Of a DNA stretch of 64,000 nucleotides, positions 25,781 to 34,845 are shown in pieces. The DNA lies in the NCBI GenBank assembly GCA_958296005.1, contig CATQHQ010000002.1, forward strand, positions 124,001-188,000, written 5' to 3'. A program made the position numbers and the translations under genes. The notes beneath the pieces were generated by a model. That model did not search any database. It worked only from the letters and a program-made list of their open reading frames with translations, and was not told the origin of the DNA. Each line of letters starts with the position of its first letter. Positions within the stretch are counted from its first letter, which is position 1. The stretch comes from Longimicrobiales bacterium. GTDB lineage: Bacteria; Gemmatimonadota; Gemmatimonadetes; Longimicrobiales; Gaopeijiaceae.

Positions 25781-26800
25781 CTAGGGCCTGAGGACGATCT
25801 TGCCGAAGACCTGGCCCGACTCCAGCATCTCGTGGGCCTTGCGGGCTTCGGCCAAGGGCAGGACTTCGTGGATCGGCGGCGTGACGGACCCGGCGAAGAC
25901 GTGGTGCATCGCCGCCCGGAACTCCGCCGGTGTGCCCATCGTCGAGCCCATGACCGATAGTTGCCGCCAGAAGAGGACGCGCAGGTCGATGGCGCCCTCG
26001 TGGCCGGTCGTCGCGCCGAAGCAGACGAGCCGGCCGCCGACCGCAAGGATCCGCACGAGCTGGCCGAAGAGGACCTTCCCCACCGAATCCAGGCAGAGGT
26101 CCACCCCGCGCTTGCCCGTCGCTCGGTACACGTCGCGGCTCCAGCTGGGAACGGTGCGGTCGAAGACATGGTCCGCGCCCAGCTCCCGGACCGCCTTGGC
26201 GAACTTGGGCGACGTCAGCGCGTACACCTCCGCTCCCGCCGCCTTCGCGTACTGGATCGCCAGGGTGGACACGCCGCCGCTGGCCCCGGTGACGAGAACC
26301 CGCTGGCCCGCCGTCAGCCCGCCACGTGAGATCAGGCCCCGCCACGCCGTCACGCCCGCAAGGGCCGCCGCCGCCGCCGTCTCGAGGGACACGTCCCGGG
26401 GGACTTCCACCAAGTTCGCCGCAGGCACGACGCAGTACTGGGCGAACCCGCCCTGGGTGTGCTCGCCGAGGACGGTGTAGGGCTGGGCCTTGGGACCGTC
26501 CCAGCGCGCCAAGTCGTACCAGTGGTAGGCGACCGACGGGTCCACGACCACCCGCTTCCCCTGCCACGTCCGCTCCACCCCGTGCCCCGTGTCCGCCACC
26601 ACGCCGGCGATGTCCGATCCGCCGATGTGGGGCATGGGAACGTCGATGGGGAGGCCCCGCCGCAACCACAAGTCCAGGTGGTTCAGCGAGGACGCCTCGA
26701 CGCGGACTAGGACCTCGCCGGGTCCCGGGCGGGGCATCTCCACCTCCTCGATGCCGACGACCTCGGGTCCCCCGTTCTCGTGGAAGACTGCGGCTAGCAT
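25781..26800 (-). CDS. Zinc-binding-type alcohol dehydrogenase / quinone oxidoreductase (MDR superfamily)
   Basis: Medium-chain dehydrogenase/reductase of 339 residues. The N-terminal GroES-like fold (PGPGEVLVRVEASSLNHLDLWLRRG, then GSDIAGVV) is followed by the Rossmann motif VLVTGASGGVSTLAIQYAK. The four-Cys structural zinc loop of classical alcohol dehydrogenases is absent, as in many quinone-reductase and crotonyl-CoA-reductase relatives. The substrate is unknown. It heads the leftward operon MDR-mazG-tdh-kbl-Rieske and is divergent from a GTG-started gene only 30 bases away, so the promoters must overlap or lie inside a coding region. Confidence 0.88.
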   Translation of the reverse strand: MLAAVFHENGGPEVVGIEEVEMPRPGPGEVLVRVEASSLNHLDLWLRRGLPIDVPMPHIGGSDIAGVVADTGHGVERTWQGKRVVVDPSVAYHWYDLARWDGPKAQPYTVLGEHTQGGFAQYCVVPAANLVEVPRDVSLETAAAAALAGVTAWRGLISRGGLTAGQRVLVTGASGGVSTLAIQYAKAAGAEVYALTSPKFAKAVRELGADHVFDRTVPSWSRDVYRATGKRGVDLCLDSVGKVLFGQLVRILAVGGRLVCFGATTGHEGAIDLRVLFWRQLSVMGSTMGTPAEFRAAMHHVFAGSVTPPIHEVLPLAEARKAHEMLESGQVFGKIVLRP

Positions 26801-26830
26801 GTCCCAAAGATAGGCGATTAGCTTTCAGCC

Positions 26831-27211
26831 GTGGACACGGCAACCAGTCACGAAGACGGCGGCGCGCCCCCGGCGGAGGGGGGACCGGGCCATGCCGAGG
26901 ACGACCGAACCCTGGGCGGGTACCTCGACGTGCACAGTCGTCCCCCGGCCTTCGAAGGGTGCGACGGACAGCCGTACACCGTGTCGATCGAGACGGAGCG
27001 GTCCCCGGACCTCGCAGCGCCGGTGGTGGGCTGGTTGGTCTTCCCCCGCTGGGCGGAGACGGGACTCGGGATCGTAGGGCACGTGGAGACGCCGTTGCTG
27101 TGGCGCGGGCCGACGCGGGAGGCGGTGACGATGGAGGCGGGGGCGATCGGCCTTCACGAGGTCCAGCGCCTCCTGAACGCCGCGATCGCAGACCGGGCGG
27201 GCGCGGCGTGA
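26831..27211 (+). CDS. Conserved small protein upstream of queE
   Basis: Acidic soluble protein of 126 residues with a GTG start. After an Asp/Glu/Gly-rich, probably disordered first 35 residues, a compact alpha/beta part follows (YTVSIETERS, VGWLVFPRWAETGLGIVGHVET, then a helical end GLHEVQRLLNAAIADR). I do not recognise the family. Its stop overlaps the queE GTG start (GTGA), so the two are co-translated and it may contribute to queuosine precursor synthesis or tRNA modification. It is not QueD, whose His zinc ligands are absent. Confidence 0.7.
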   Translation: MDTATSHEDGGAPPAEGGPGHAEDDRTLGGYLDVHSRPPAFEGCDGQPYTVSIETERSPDLAAPVVGWLVFPRWAETGLGIVGHVETPLLWRGPTREAVTMEAGAIGLHEVQRLLNAAIADRAGAA

Positions 27212-27867
27212 CGCTCCGGGTGACCGAGATCTTCCACTCGATCCAAGGAGAATCGACGTGGGCTGGGTTGCCGTGCACCTTCGTTCGGCTGACGGGATGC
27301 CCCCTCCGTTGCGTCTGGTGCGACACCGCCTACGCCTTTCACGGGGGGACGCGCCGGCCGATCGACGACGTCCTGGCGGAAGTGGCGAAGTTTGGGTGCC
27401 GGCTGGTGGAGATCACTGGCGGAGAGCCGCTGGTGCAGCCCGGCGCGGCGGTCCTGGCCAGCCGCCTTCTCGACGCCGGCTGCACGGTGCTCGTCGAGAC
27501 GTCGGGTGCGGTGGACGTTGGCGTCCTCGACCCCCGAGTGCACAAGATCATGGACCTCAAGTGCCCAGGCTCGGGAGAGGAACGCCGCAACCTCTGGGCC
27601 AACCTGGACCACCTGACGGGCCGAGACGAGATCAAGTTCGTGGTGGCGGGCCGCGAGGACTTGGAGTGGACCTGCGACGTCGTTCGGCGCCATGAGCTCG
27701 GCCAGCGGGTCGCGACGGGCTCGCTGCGCGCCCTGCTGGTGTCTCCCGTGTGGGGAGCGGAGGACATGGAGGAGTTGGCGGAGATCGTTCTGGCCAGCGG
27801 CTTGCCCCTCCGCTTCCAGACCCAGCTTCACAAGCACATCTGGGGGCCGACCCGCACCGGGGTGTAA
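27208..27867 (+). CDS. queE: 7-carboxy-7-deazaguanine synthase
   Basis: Radical-SAM enzyme of 219 residues that converts 6-carboxytetrahydropterin to 7-carboxy-7-deazaguanine in the queuosine pathway. The cluster motif is C31-x3-C35-x2-C38 (TGCPLRCVWC). The N-terminal VTEIFHSIQGESTWAGLP and the SAM-binding ITGGEPL are QueE-specific. The end QTQLHKHIWG is also typical. The GTG start overlaps the previous stop. No queC, queD or queF is visible, so the rest of the pathway must be elsewhere or absent. Confidence 0.95.
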   Translation: MTLRVTEIFHSIQGESTWAGLPCTFVRLTGCPLRCVWCDTAYAFHGGTRRPIDDVLAEVAKFGCRLVEITGGEPLVQPGAAVLASRLLDAGCTVLVETSGAVDVGVLDPRVHKIMDLKCPGSGEERRNLWANLDHLTGRDEIKFVVAGREDLEWTCDVVRRHELGQRVATGSLRALLVSPVWGAEDMEELAEIVLASGLPLRFQTQLHKHIWGPTRTGV

Positions 27868-27919
27868 GAGCGGGCCCGCCCGAACCGACGCGGTCCGACA
27901 CACCCAAAGAGAACCCTGG

Positions 27920-28531
27920 ATGCTTCTCTCCCTACTGCCGCAAACGCTGTCGGATCGCTTCGGCACTCCCCAGTCGGCCGTGCCCGACCGCAGTCGCCGG
28001 AACGCAGCGGTGGCCGTGGTCGTGCGTCCCCGGGCGCAACCTGCCGGCTCGTCCACCGAACCGCCGACGATCGCACGTTCGGACGTTCTGCTGATCCGAC
28101 GGGCCGAGTCGAAGCGAGACCCCTGGTCCGGCCAGATGGCCTTTCCAGGCGGGCGCCTGGACCCGAGAGATCCCACGCTGGCCGCGGCGGCCGTGCGCGA
28201 GACGCTGGAGGAGACCGGGTTGTCGCTGCTGCCCGACCACGACCTGATCGGCCGGCTCCCCACGGTTCGACCGGTAAGCGTCCACATCCCCACCGTGACG
28301 ATCTGGCCGTTCGTCTTTCGGACCGCTCCCGGCGCCGTCGCGTGGGCCGCTAGCCCCGAAGTCGCGTCGGCCCACTGGTTCTCGGTCGCGTCCTTGACCG
28401 AACCCGCCAACCAGAGTACCCTGCGGTACCAAGCCGCCGGCGAGCGCGGATCGTTCCCATGTATCCGCCTGGACGGGTGCGTTGTCTGGGGGCTGACCTA
28501 CCGGATCCTGATCCGGCTGTTTGATCTGTAA
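27920..28531 (+). CDS. NUDIX hydrolase, CoA pyrophosphatase-like
   Basis: Hydrolase of 203 residues, probably cleaving CoA or related dinucleotides. The motif AFPGGRLDPRDPTLAAAAVRETLEETGL carries the Nudix REtxEEtG core with the extended GGxxDxxD form typical of NudL-type CoA pyrophosphatases. I start at the ATG at 27920; upstream same-frame sequence is antisense-like and inside queE. It begins 52 bases after queE. A housecleaning role that removes damaged cofactors would fit the nearby repair genes, but only by family. Confidence 0.85.
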   Translation: MLLSLLPQTLSDRFGTPQSAVPDRSRRNAAVAVVVRPRAQPAGSSTEPPTIARSDVLLIRRAESKRDPWSGQMAFPGGRLDPRDPTLAAAAVRETLEETGLSLLPDHDLIGRLPTVRPVSVHIPTVTIWPFVFRTAPGAVAWAASPEVASAHWFSVASLTEPANQSTLRYQAAGERGSFPCIRLDGCVVWGLTYRILIRLFDL

Positions 28532-28557
28532 GCAGTCGGCCTCCGGCCCGGCGGATG

Positions 28558-28606
28558 AGGGACCGGTTGGTTTCGCCCGCCGCAGGACAGGCACAAGGAG
28601 GCACAG
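28558..28606 (+). repeat. 5' leader, duplicated copy 1
   Basis: Leader of the first propeller gene, from GGGACCGG through the Shine-Dalgarno AGGAGG to the ATG. It is nearly identical to 29795-29844, with a few substitutions and one small indel. The tandem duplication therefore covered the leader as well as the coding sequence. Confidence 0.8.
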
Positions 28607-29794
28607 ATGGGCAGAACACGGATCGTCATAGGCTCGTTGCTGATCATCGCGGTCACCGCAGCTAGCCCCGCGAGCGCGAAGAGCTCCAGCCAGGAAGATC
28701 AATACGCCTCAGTGCCAATCGTCCAAGACTCCGGGGGCGATCGCACGTTGCAGTGGCAATTCGAGCAGCAGTGGGGCGTTGGCGGTGCTGCAGACACGTT
28801 GGTTGTCAGCAGTTATCCATTCCATCCAGCATGGGTTGACGTTGACGAATCGGGTCGCGTATACGTACTTCAGGGCCGAGACTCGAGAGTCTTAGTGTTG
28901 TCCGGTCAAGATGGATCTCTGATCGGCACCGTAGGAAGACCTGGCCAAGGCCCAGGAGAGATACAAAATGGGGTGGCAATGGACGTAAGTGGCGACAGCC
29001 TGCTGGTAGTCTACGACATGTCGCGCGGATTTGTCGGGTGGCGTCTACCGACGATGAACACTCATTCCTTTGCACAGGCAGCAGTAATGATGATACGCGC
29101 CAACAATCTAATGGCCGTCGATGGAGGTTTCGTTTATTCGGAGGTGGAGTTTGTTGGGTCCAATGCGAATCGAGACGTTATTAAGCATCATGTGATCTGG
29201 TGGACGGATCTTGAGACAAGGAGGATGATGTCCGGTCAAGAAGTGAGCCTCAGCACCACAGCGGATTTCCCCAGTTGCGGCATGTTCGGACTGACAATGG
29301 AAAGAGTATTTGCACCATCCATCCCCTGGCATGACCGCGGCAATCGACTTGCTATTGCCAGCGATCTAGAATACGTCGTCTACGTTTTTGACGACATGCA
29401 GCCGACAATGCAGATTCGGCGGAGCATTGGTCCACGGCAAGCCGATCGACAGATGGCACTTAGGGAAGCGGAAGGGCTTATGGAGAGGAGTTCTAACACT
29501 CGCGGATGCGTAGTGCCTGCAGAAGAAGCCGTTCGTGCTCTGGGGTTTGAAGAGTACCTTCAAGCCGTGGCCAAAGTGGCGGTTGGGCCAGACGGCGGCA
29601 TCTGGGTCCTGCGAGGCCGAGTGGCGGACGAGCCGAGCCTCATCGACGTGTTCGGCAGTGACGGTCATTACATCGGCACGCTTCCGCCCGGCTCGCCGTT
29701 CCCAATAGCGTTTCTGTCGTCCGACCGCATTCTGGTCGCAGCATTCGACGAACTGGACGCTCGGACGCTTACGGCGTACGATGTGCGCAGGTGA
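28607..29794 (+). CDS. Secreted 6-bladed beta-propeller protein, tandem copy 1
   Basis: Exported protein of 395 residues. A Sec signal peptide (IVIGSLLIIAVTAASPASA) is followed by a propeller fold with NHL/WD-like strand turns (WVDVDESGRVYVLQGRDSR, VLVLSGQDGSLIGTVGR, GPGEIQ, then KVAVGPDGGIWVLRG and IDVFGSDGHYIGTL). No catalytic residues are seen; it is probably a periplasmic or surface scaffold. Its base composition is visibly more AT-rich than the neighbours, with many ATT, AAT and TTT codons. It is followed directly by a close paralogue, and the two share both coding and leader sequence, which indicates a recent tandem duplication. Confidence 0.82.
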   Translation: MGRTRIVIGSLLIIAVTAASPASAKSSSQEDQYASVPIVQDSGGDRTLQWQFEQQWGVGGAADTLVVSSYPFHPAWVDVDESGRVYVLQGRDSRVLVLSGQDGSLIGTVGRPGQGPGEIQNGVAMDVSGDSLLVVYDMSRGFVGWRLPTMNTHSFAQAAVMMIRANNLMAVDGGFVYSEVEFVGSNANRDVIKHHVIWWTDLETRRMMSGQEVSLSTTADFPSCGMFGLTMERVFAPSIPWHDRGNRLAIASDLEYVVYVFDDMQPTMQIRRSIGPRQADRQMALREAEGLMERSSNTRGCVVPAEEAVRALGFEEYLQAVAKVAVGPDGGIWVLRGRVADEPSLIDVFGSDGHYIGTLPPGSPFPIAFLSSDRILVAAFDELDARTLTAYDVRR

Positions 29795-29844
29795 AGGGAC
29801 CGGTAGGTTTCGCCCGCCGCAGGACAAGCCACAGGGAGGCACAG
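29795..29844 (+). repeat. 5' leader, duplicated copy 2
   Basis: Near-copy of 28558-28606, starting directly after the stop of the first propeller gene and ending at the ATG of the second. It carries an AGGGAGG ribosome-binding site. No space is left for a new promoter, so the second copy is probably read from the first one's transcript, or from a promoter inside copy 1. Confidence 0.8.
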
Positions 29845-31014
29845 ATGGGCAGGATTCTGATCGTTATCGGCTCGTTGGTGATCACCGCGGTCACCGCGGC
29901 TAGTCCCGCGAGCGCGAAGAGCTCCGGCCAGGAAGACCAGTACGCCTCGGTGCCGATCGTCCAACACTCCGGGGGCGATCGCACGTTGCAGTGGCAATTC
30001 GAGCAGCAGTGGGGCGTTGGCGGTGTTGCAGACACGTTGGTTGTCAGCATTTATCCATTCAATCTAGCGGTGGTTGACGTTGACGAATCGGGCCGCGTAT
30101 ACGTACTTCAGGGTCAAGAATCGAGAGTCGTGGTGTTGTCCGGTCAAGATGGGTCTCTGGTTGGCACCGTAGGAAGACGTGGCGGAGGTCCAGGAGAGAT
30201 GCAATCTGCGAGGGCATTGGCCGTGAGTGGCGACAGCCTGCTGGTAGTCTACGACAGCAACCGCGGACTTGTCGGGTGGCGTCTACCGACGATGGACTAT
30301 CATTCCTTTACACAGGCGGCAGTAAGGATCGTCTCCGTCAATAATCTGATGGCTGTTGATGGAGGTTTCGTTTATTCGGAGATCGAGTTTCGGTTCAATG
30401 CGAATCAGATCATTTCTAGGGAGCATGTGACTTGGTGGACAGCTCTTGAGACACGGCGGATGATCTCCGGTCGGGAGGGGACCGCGACTACAGTAGATTT
30501 TCCCAGTTGCGGAGTGTTCGATCGGGGAATGCCAAGAGTGTTTCGGCCATCCATCCCCTGGCATGACCGTGGCAATCGACTTGCAATTGCCAGCGATCTA
30601 GAGTACGTCGTCTATGTCTTTGATGACATGCAGCCGACAATGCAGATTCGGCGGAGCATTGATCCGCGGCGAGCCAATCGGCAGATGGCACTTAGGGAAA
30701 TGGAAGGGTTTGCCGCTCGTCCTGGATGCGTAGTGCCTGCAGATGAAGCCGTTCGTGCTCTGGGGTTTGAAGAGTACCTTCAAGCCGTGGCCAAAGTGGC
30801 GGTTGGGCCAGACGGCGGCATCTGGGTTTTGCGAGGCCAAGTGGCGGACGAGCCAAGCCTCATTGACGTGTTTGGCAGTGACGGTCATTACGTCGGTACG
30901 CTTCCCCCCGGCTCGCCGTTTCCAATAGCGTTTCTGTCGTCCGACCGCATTCTGGTCGCAGCACTCGACGAACTGGACGCTCCGACGCTTACGGCGTACG
31001 ACGTGAGCAGGTGA
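29845..31014 (+). CDS. Secreted 6-bladed beta-propeller protein, tandem copy 2
   Basis: Exported protein of 389 residues and close paralogue of the gene before it. It has the same signal peptide type (MGRILIVIGSLVITAVTAASPASA) and the same C-terminal blades (KVAVGPDGGIWVLRGQ, IDVFGSDGHYVGTL, SDRILVAALDEL). The chosen ATG has a good AGGGAGG site and matches the start of copy 1; a longer reading from 29791 is rejected. Divergence is greatest in the middle blades (residues 95-240), which suggests that part carries different binding specificity. It ends 19 bases before a convergent gene. Confidence 0.82.
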   Translation: MGRILIVIGSLVITAVTAASPASAKSSGQEDQYASVPIVQHSGGDRTLQWQFEQQWGVGGVADTLVVSIYPFNLAVVDVDESGRVYVLQGQESRVVVLSGQDGSLVGTVGRRGGGPGEMQSARALAVSGDSLLVVYDSNRGLVGWRLPTMDYHSFTQAAVRIVSVNNLMAVDGGFVYSEIEFRFNANQIISREHVTWWTALETRRMISGREGTATTVDFPSCGVFDRGMPRVFRPSIPWHDRGNRLAIASDLEYVVYVFDDMQPTMQIRRSIDPRRANRQMALREMEGFAARPGCVVPADEAVRALGFEEYLQAVAKVAVGPDGGIWVLRGQVADEPSLIDVFGSDGHYVGTLPPGSPFPIAFLSSDRILVAALDELDAPTLTAYDVSR

Positions 31015-31032
31015 GGCAGGTCGCGCTAACCC

Positions 31033-32142
31033 TCAGCTGCCCTCGATCCACTCCACCAAGAAGAGGTTGGTGTTGCCCTCGTGGGCCTCGTTGCGGTTGG
31101 AGCCGAATACCAACTGCGTGCCGTCGGGGTGGAAGACCGGAAACCCGTCGAAGCCTGCCGACCAGGTGATCCGCTCCAGCCCAGTGCCGTCCACGTTGAT
31201 CAGGTACAGCTCGAAGTCGCGCCCTCGGGGGTCGTCCATGTTGGACGAGAAGACGACCTGCTCTCCAGAGGGGTGCCAGTACGGCGCGAAGTTGGCAGCC
31301 CCGTTGTCGGTTAGCCGGCGCGGGTTGGCGCCGTCGGCGTCGGCGACGTAGATGTCCAGCGTCGACGGGCGGATCAGCCCTTCCGCCAGCAAGGACAGGT
31401 AGTCTTCCCGCTCCTCGTCGGTGTCGGGGTAGTGGGCGCGCCAGACGATCTTGCTGCCGTCGGGGCTGTAGAAGGCGCCTCCGTCGTACCCCAGCCGATC
31501 GGTGATGCGCTGCACGTCGGAGCCGTCGGGAAGCATCGAGTAGAGGTCCAGGTCGCCGTCTCGCAACGACGTGAAGACGATCCGGTGGCCGGTGGGCGAG
31601 AAGGTGGCCTCGGCATCGTAGCCGAAGGAAGTGGTGAGCTGCCGCAGGCCGGTGCCGCTCGCGTCGGCGGCGAAGATGTCGAAGCTGGGGTAGACGGCCC
31701 ACACGTAGCCCTTGGAGAAGTCGGGGCGGGCGGGGCAGGCGCGGTCGTAATGGTGGGTGGAAGAGTAGAGGATGCGGTCGCCGCCAGGGTAGAAGTACGC
31801 GCAGGTGGTCCGTCCCACTCCTGTGCTGACCCTGGTCGACTCGCCGGTCTCGGTGTCCAGCACGTAGATCTGGTCGCAACCTTCCCCCGGTGTCGGCGTG
31901 GACTGGTAGATCAGCTGCGACCCGTCGAAGGACCAGTAGGCTTCGGCGTTCTCCCCCTGGAAGGTGAGCTGGCGCATCTGGCCGAAGCGAGTCTCCTGGG
32001 GTTCGACCAGGTCGCTGCCGTCCGCCGCCTGCGACGCGCTCGACGGATCCTGCGCCCCGACCGCGGCTGGGAGCCACAGCGCTGCGCCGAGGAGAGCGAC
32101 GGAGCTGGGGTGCGCCCGAAACGTTGAAGACCGTGTGTTCAT
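31033..32142 (-). CDS. Secreted TolB-like PD40 beta-propeller protein
   Basis: Exported protein of 369 residues. The signal peptide (SSVALLGAALWLPAAVGAQ) is followed by six PD40/WD40-like repeats with the TolB turn pattern: AYWSFDGSQLIYQS, AYFYPGGDRILYSS, ATFSPTGHRIVFTS, AFYSPDGSKIVWRA, PYWHPSGEQVVFSS and PVFHPDGTQLVFGS. TolB itself has an extra N-terminal domain that this protein lacks, so it is TolB-like only. Its ATG overlaps the stop of the ABC permease by 4 bases, placing it last in the topoisomerase/ABC operon. A Cys-rich segment (CDQIYV, CAYFY, CPARP) is present. Its function is unknown. Confidence 0.83.
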   Translation of the reverse strand: MNTRSSTFRAHPSSVALLGAALWLPAAVGAQDPSSASQAADGSDLVEPQETRFGQMRQLTFQGENAEAYWSFDGSQLIYQSTPTPGEGCDQIYVLDTETGESTRVSTGVGRTTCAYFYPGGDRILYSSTHHYDRACPARPDFSKGYVWAVYPSFDIFAADASGTGLRQLTTSFGYDAEATFSPTGHRIVFTSLRDGDLDLYSMLPDGSDVQRITDRLGYDGGAFYSPDGSKIVWRAHYPDTDEEREDYLSLLAEGLIRPSTLDIYVADADGANPRRLTDNGAANFAPYWHPSGEQVVFSSNMDDPRGRDFELYLINVDGTGLERITWSAGFDGFPVFHPDGTQLVFGSNRNEAHEGNTNLFLVEWIEGS

Positions 32143-32974
32143 GGCAGATCCAAGGGTCGCCGGGCGACGCGGCGCAGGCCGAACCACGCCAGCGCCGACC
32201 ACAGGGCGAAGTGGTAGAGGACTAGGCCGGTTGCCTCCCAGTCCCAGCCGGAACGGAAGCCCGCGGCGAAATCGCCCACGGCTTGCCCCGGGAAGAGCAC
32301 GTAAGGTACGACGGCCGCCACCGGTTCCCAAGACCCGCTCGAGAGGGGGGCCTCCAGCTCCAGGAAGAGCGGTCCCATCAGGTGGGACAGGACGATGTAG
32401 GCAACGCCCGCGAAGGCGTTCCGTCGAACCCCCAGCGACGACAGCCCGAAGCTGACAGCGGCCGCCAGGAGCCCCAACGTCACGGGTTGCACGAATGCGC
32501 TCAGCGCGACCCCGGCACTTCCTCCCGGACCCAGCGCGGCGGTCGCGACGGTGATGCCGAACGCCAGCTGGACGGCCAAGTTCGCGACCTGCAGCGCCGC
32601 GTACCGCTTGGCGTAGAAGACGGGAAGGGACCCTGGGTGCTGGGCCCAAAGCATCACCGCGCCCGACGTCCGCTCGCCCGCCACCAAGCGGCCGACGACC
32701 AGGAGTCCGAACAGCGTCGCGCCAAAGAAGAATAGGGTGCGGAGGAAGGTGCTGAGCGCCAAGAGCCCCATCATCTTGCCGAAGGACTGGAGCTGATCAG
32801 GCGAGGCCGAATCGGCGGGCATGTTCGCCGCCATGAACTCCTGCAGATCGATCAGGAAGGGGTTGATCTCCATCGACCGAGCCATCGTCGCCAGCGCCGC
32901 GCCCAGGAGGAAGACGACGAGAGCCAGCTTCCAACGAGTACGAAGGGCGAACTGGAACGTTGCCTTGAGCACGT

Positions 32975-32978
<4 letters not shown>
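32139..32978 (-). CDS. ABC transporter permease
   Basis: Integral membrane protein of 279 residues with about six hydrophobic segments, including one near the N-terminus (LALVVFLLGAALATM), a central pair (LRTLFFFGATLFGLLVVGRLVAG) and several after residue 140. The GERTSGAVMLWAQHPGSLPVFYAKR loop matches ABC-2 type permeases, in which a conserved cytoplasmic loop follows the second helix. It is translationally coupled on both sides (4-bp overlaps) with the ATPase upstream and the PD40 gene downstream. It probably forms an exporter with the ATPase; the substrate is unknown. Confidence 0.83.
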
Positions 32979-33687
<709 letters not shown>

Positions 33688-33691
<4 letters not shown>

Positions 33692-34845
33692 GTCGTGCGT
33701 TGCTTTTGGTGGACTTGGACGCCGCGACGGCGAAGCTCCGCTACGTACGCGGCTGGGGGGACGACTTCGTCGGGCGTGCCCACGCCCGGCTCGGCGATCT
33801 GGCCGTGGGCCTGCATCAGGGCGGTGATCGAGAGGGAGAACCCGGTGGTTCGCGCCATGGCGGTGATCCCGGTGGCAGGGTCGTGGAGGTCGTGGACCTC
33901 GTAGGTCGTCTCGCAGGAGGCTCCGTCCTTGGTGCCGGAGACCCGGACGCGGGCCGCCACCAAGTCTTCGCCGCTTGGGTTGGAGAGCACCGGCGTCGCT
34001 TGCTGGACGAAGAGCTGCCGTGGCACGACCCGCACGCCGTCCAGCTCCACCTCCTGGCCGCTCAGGAGCCCCAGCTCCCGAACGGCGCGCATAATCCGTG
34101 CGTGGCCGGGGTACCGCAAGGTCTTGTACTCCATCGTGTCGACCTTGCCCTCGTACCGGTCGGGCATGGTGGAGATCCCTCCGCCGGTGTAGAACGCCTC
34201 CAGCGCGCCGGGAGGGTCGGGGAACTCCACGGTCTCGACTCCCGAGAGGGCCTCCACCGTCGTCTTGCGCCCGCCCCGCAGCACCAGCGCCGGCGTCACG
34301 TAGTAGTCCAGCACGCCTTCCAGGGAGTAGACGATCTGGTAGTCGAGGGGCGGTTGCGGGTTCTGGGGCAGACCGCCGACCCAGATGCGCACCGCCTCCA
34401 CGGCGTCCATCCGCCGGATGCCTTCCTCCGCCAGGATGTTCACCATCCCGGGCGCCAAGCCGGTGTCGGGGACGACCGACACGGGCCGAGCGCGCGCCTC
34501 GCCGTCCAGCGTTCGCTGGCGTTCGACGATCTTGGTGTTGCCGCCCAGGTCCGTGTAGTGCGCCCCTGCCGCCACGGCCAAGCGCGCCATCGCGAAGTTG
34601 AAGAAGTAGGGAAGCGCGCAGAGGACTCCCGTCACCCCCTCCATGACGCGCTGGACTTGGCTCTCCGACAACGCGTCCACCTGCCGCAGCACCAGTCGGC
34701 CGTCGTCCAGCCAGGGTGCCAGGAAGGGCTTCGCGGGACCCGGATTCAGGTCGGCGATCGTCACCCGCTCCACCGCGTCGTGCTGGAGCAGGTCGTACGC
34801 GGCCGCGGAGCCTTGGATGCCGCCGCCCAGCACCAGAAACCTCAT
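33688..34845 (-). CDS. Saccharopine dehydrogenase-like oxidoreductase
   Basis: NAD(P)-dependent enzyme of 385 residues. The Rossmann motif is at the extreme N-terminus ([20 protein letters not shown]). [26 protein letters not shown] and [17 protein letters not shown] are characteristic of the saccharopine dehydrogenase/LYS9-like family. In bacteria such proteins act in lysine metabolism or as uncharacterised reductases, and the exact substrate cannot be assigned. The ATG overlaps the topoisomerase stop and its own stop overlaps the ABC ATPase start, both by 4 bases. Confidence 0.87.
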
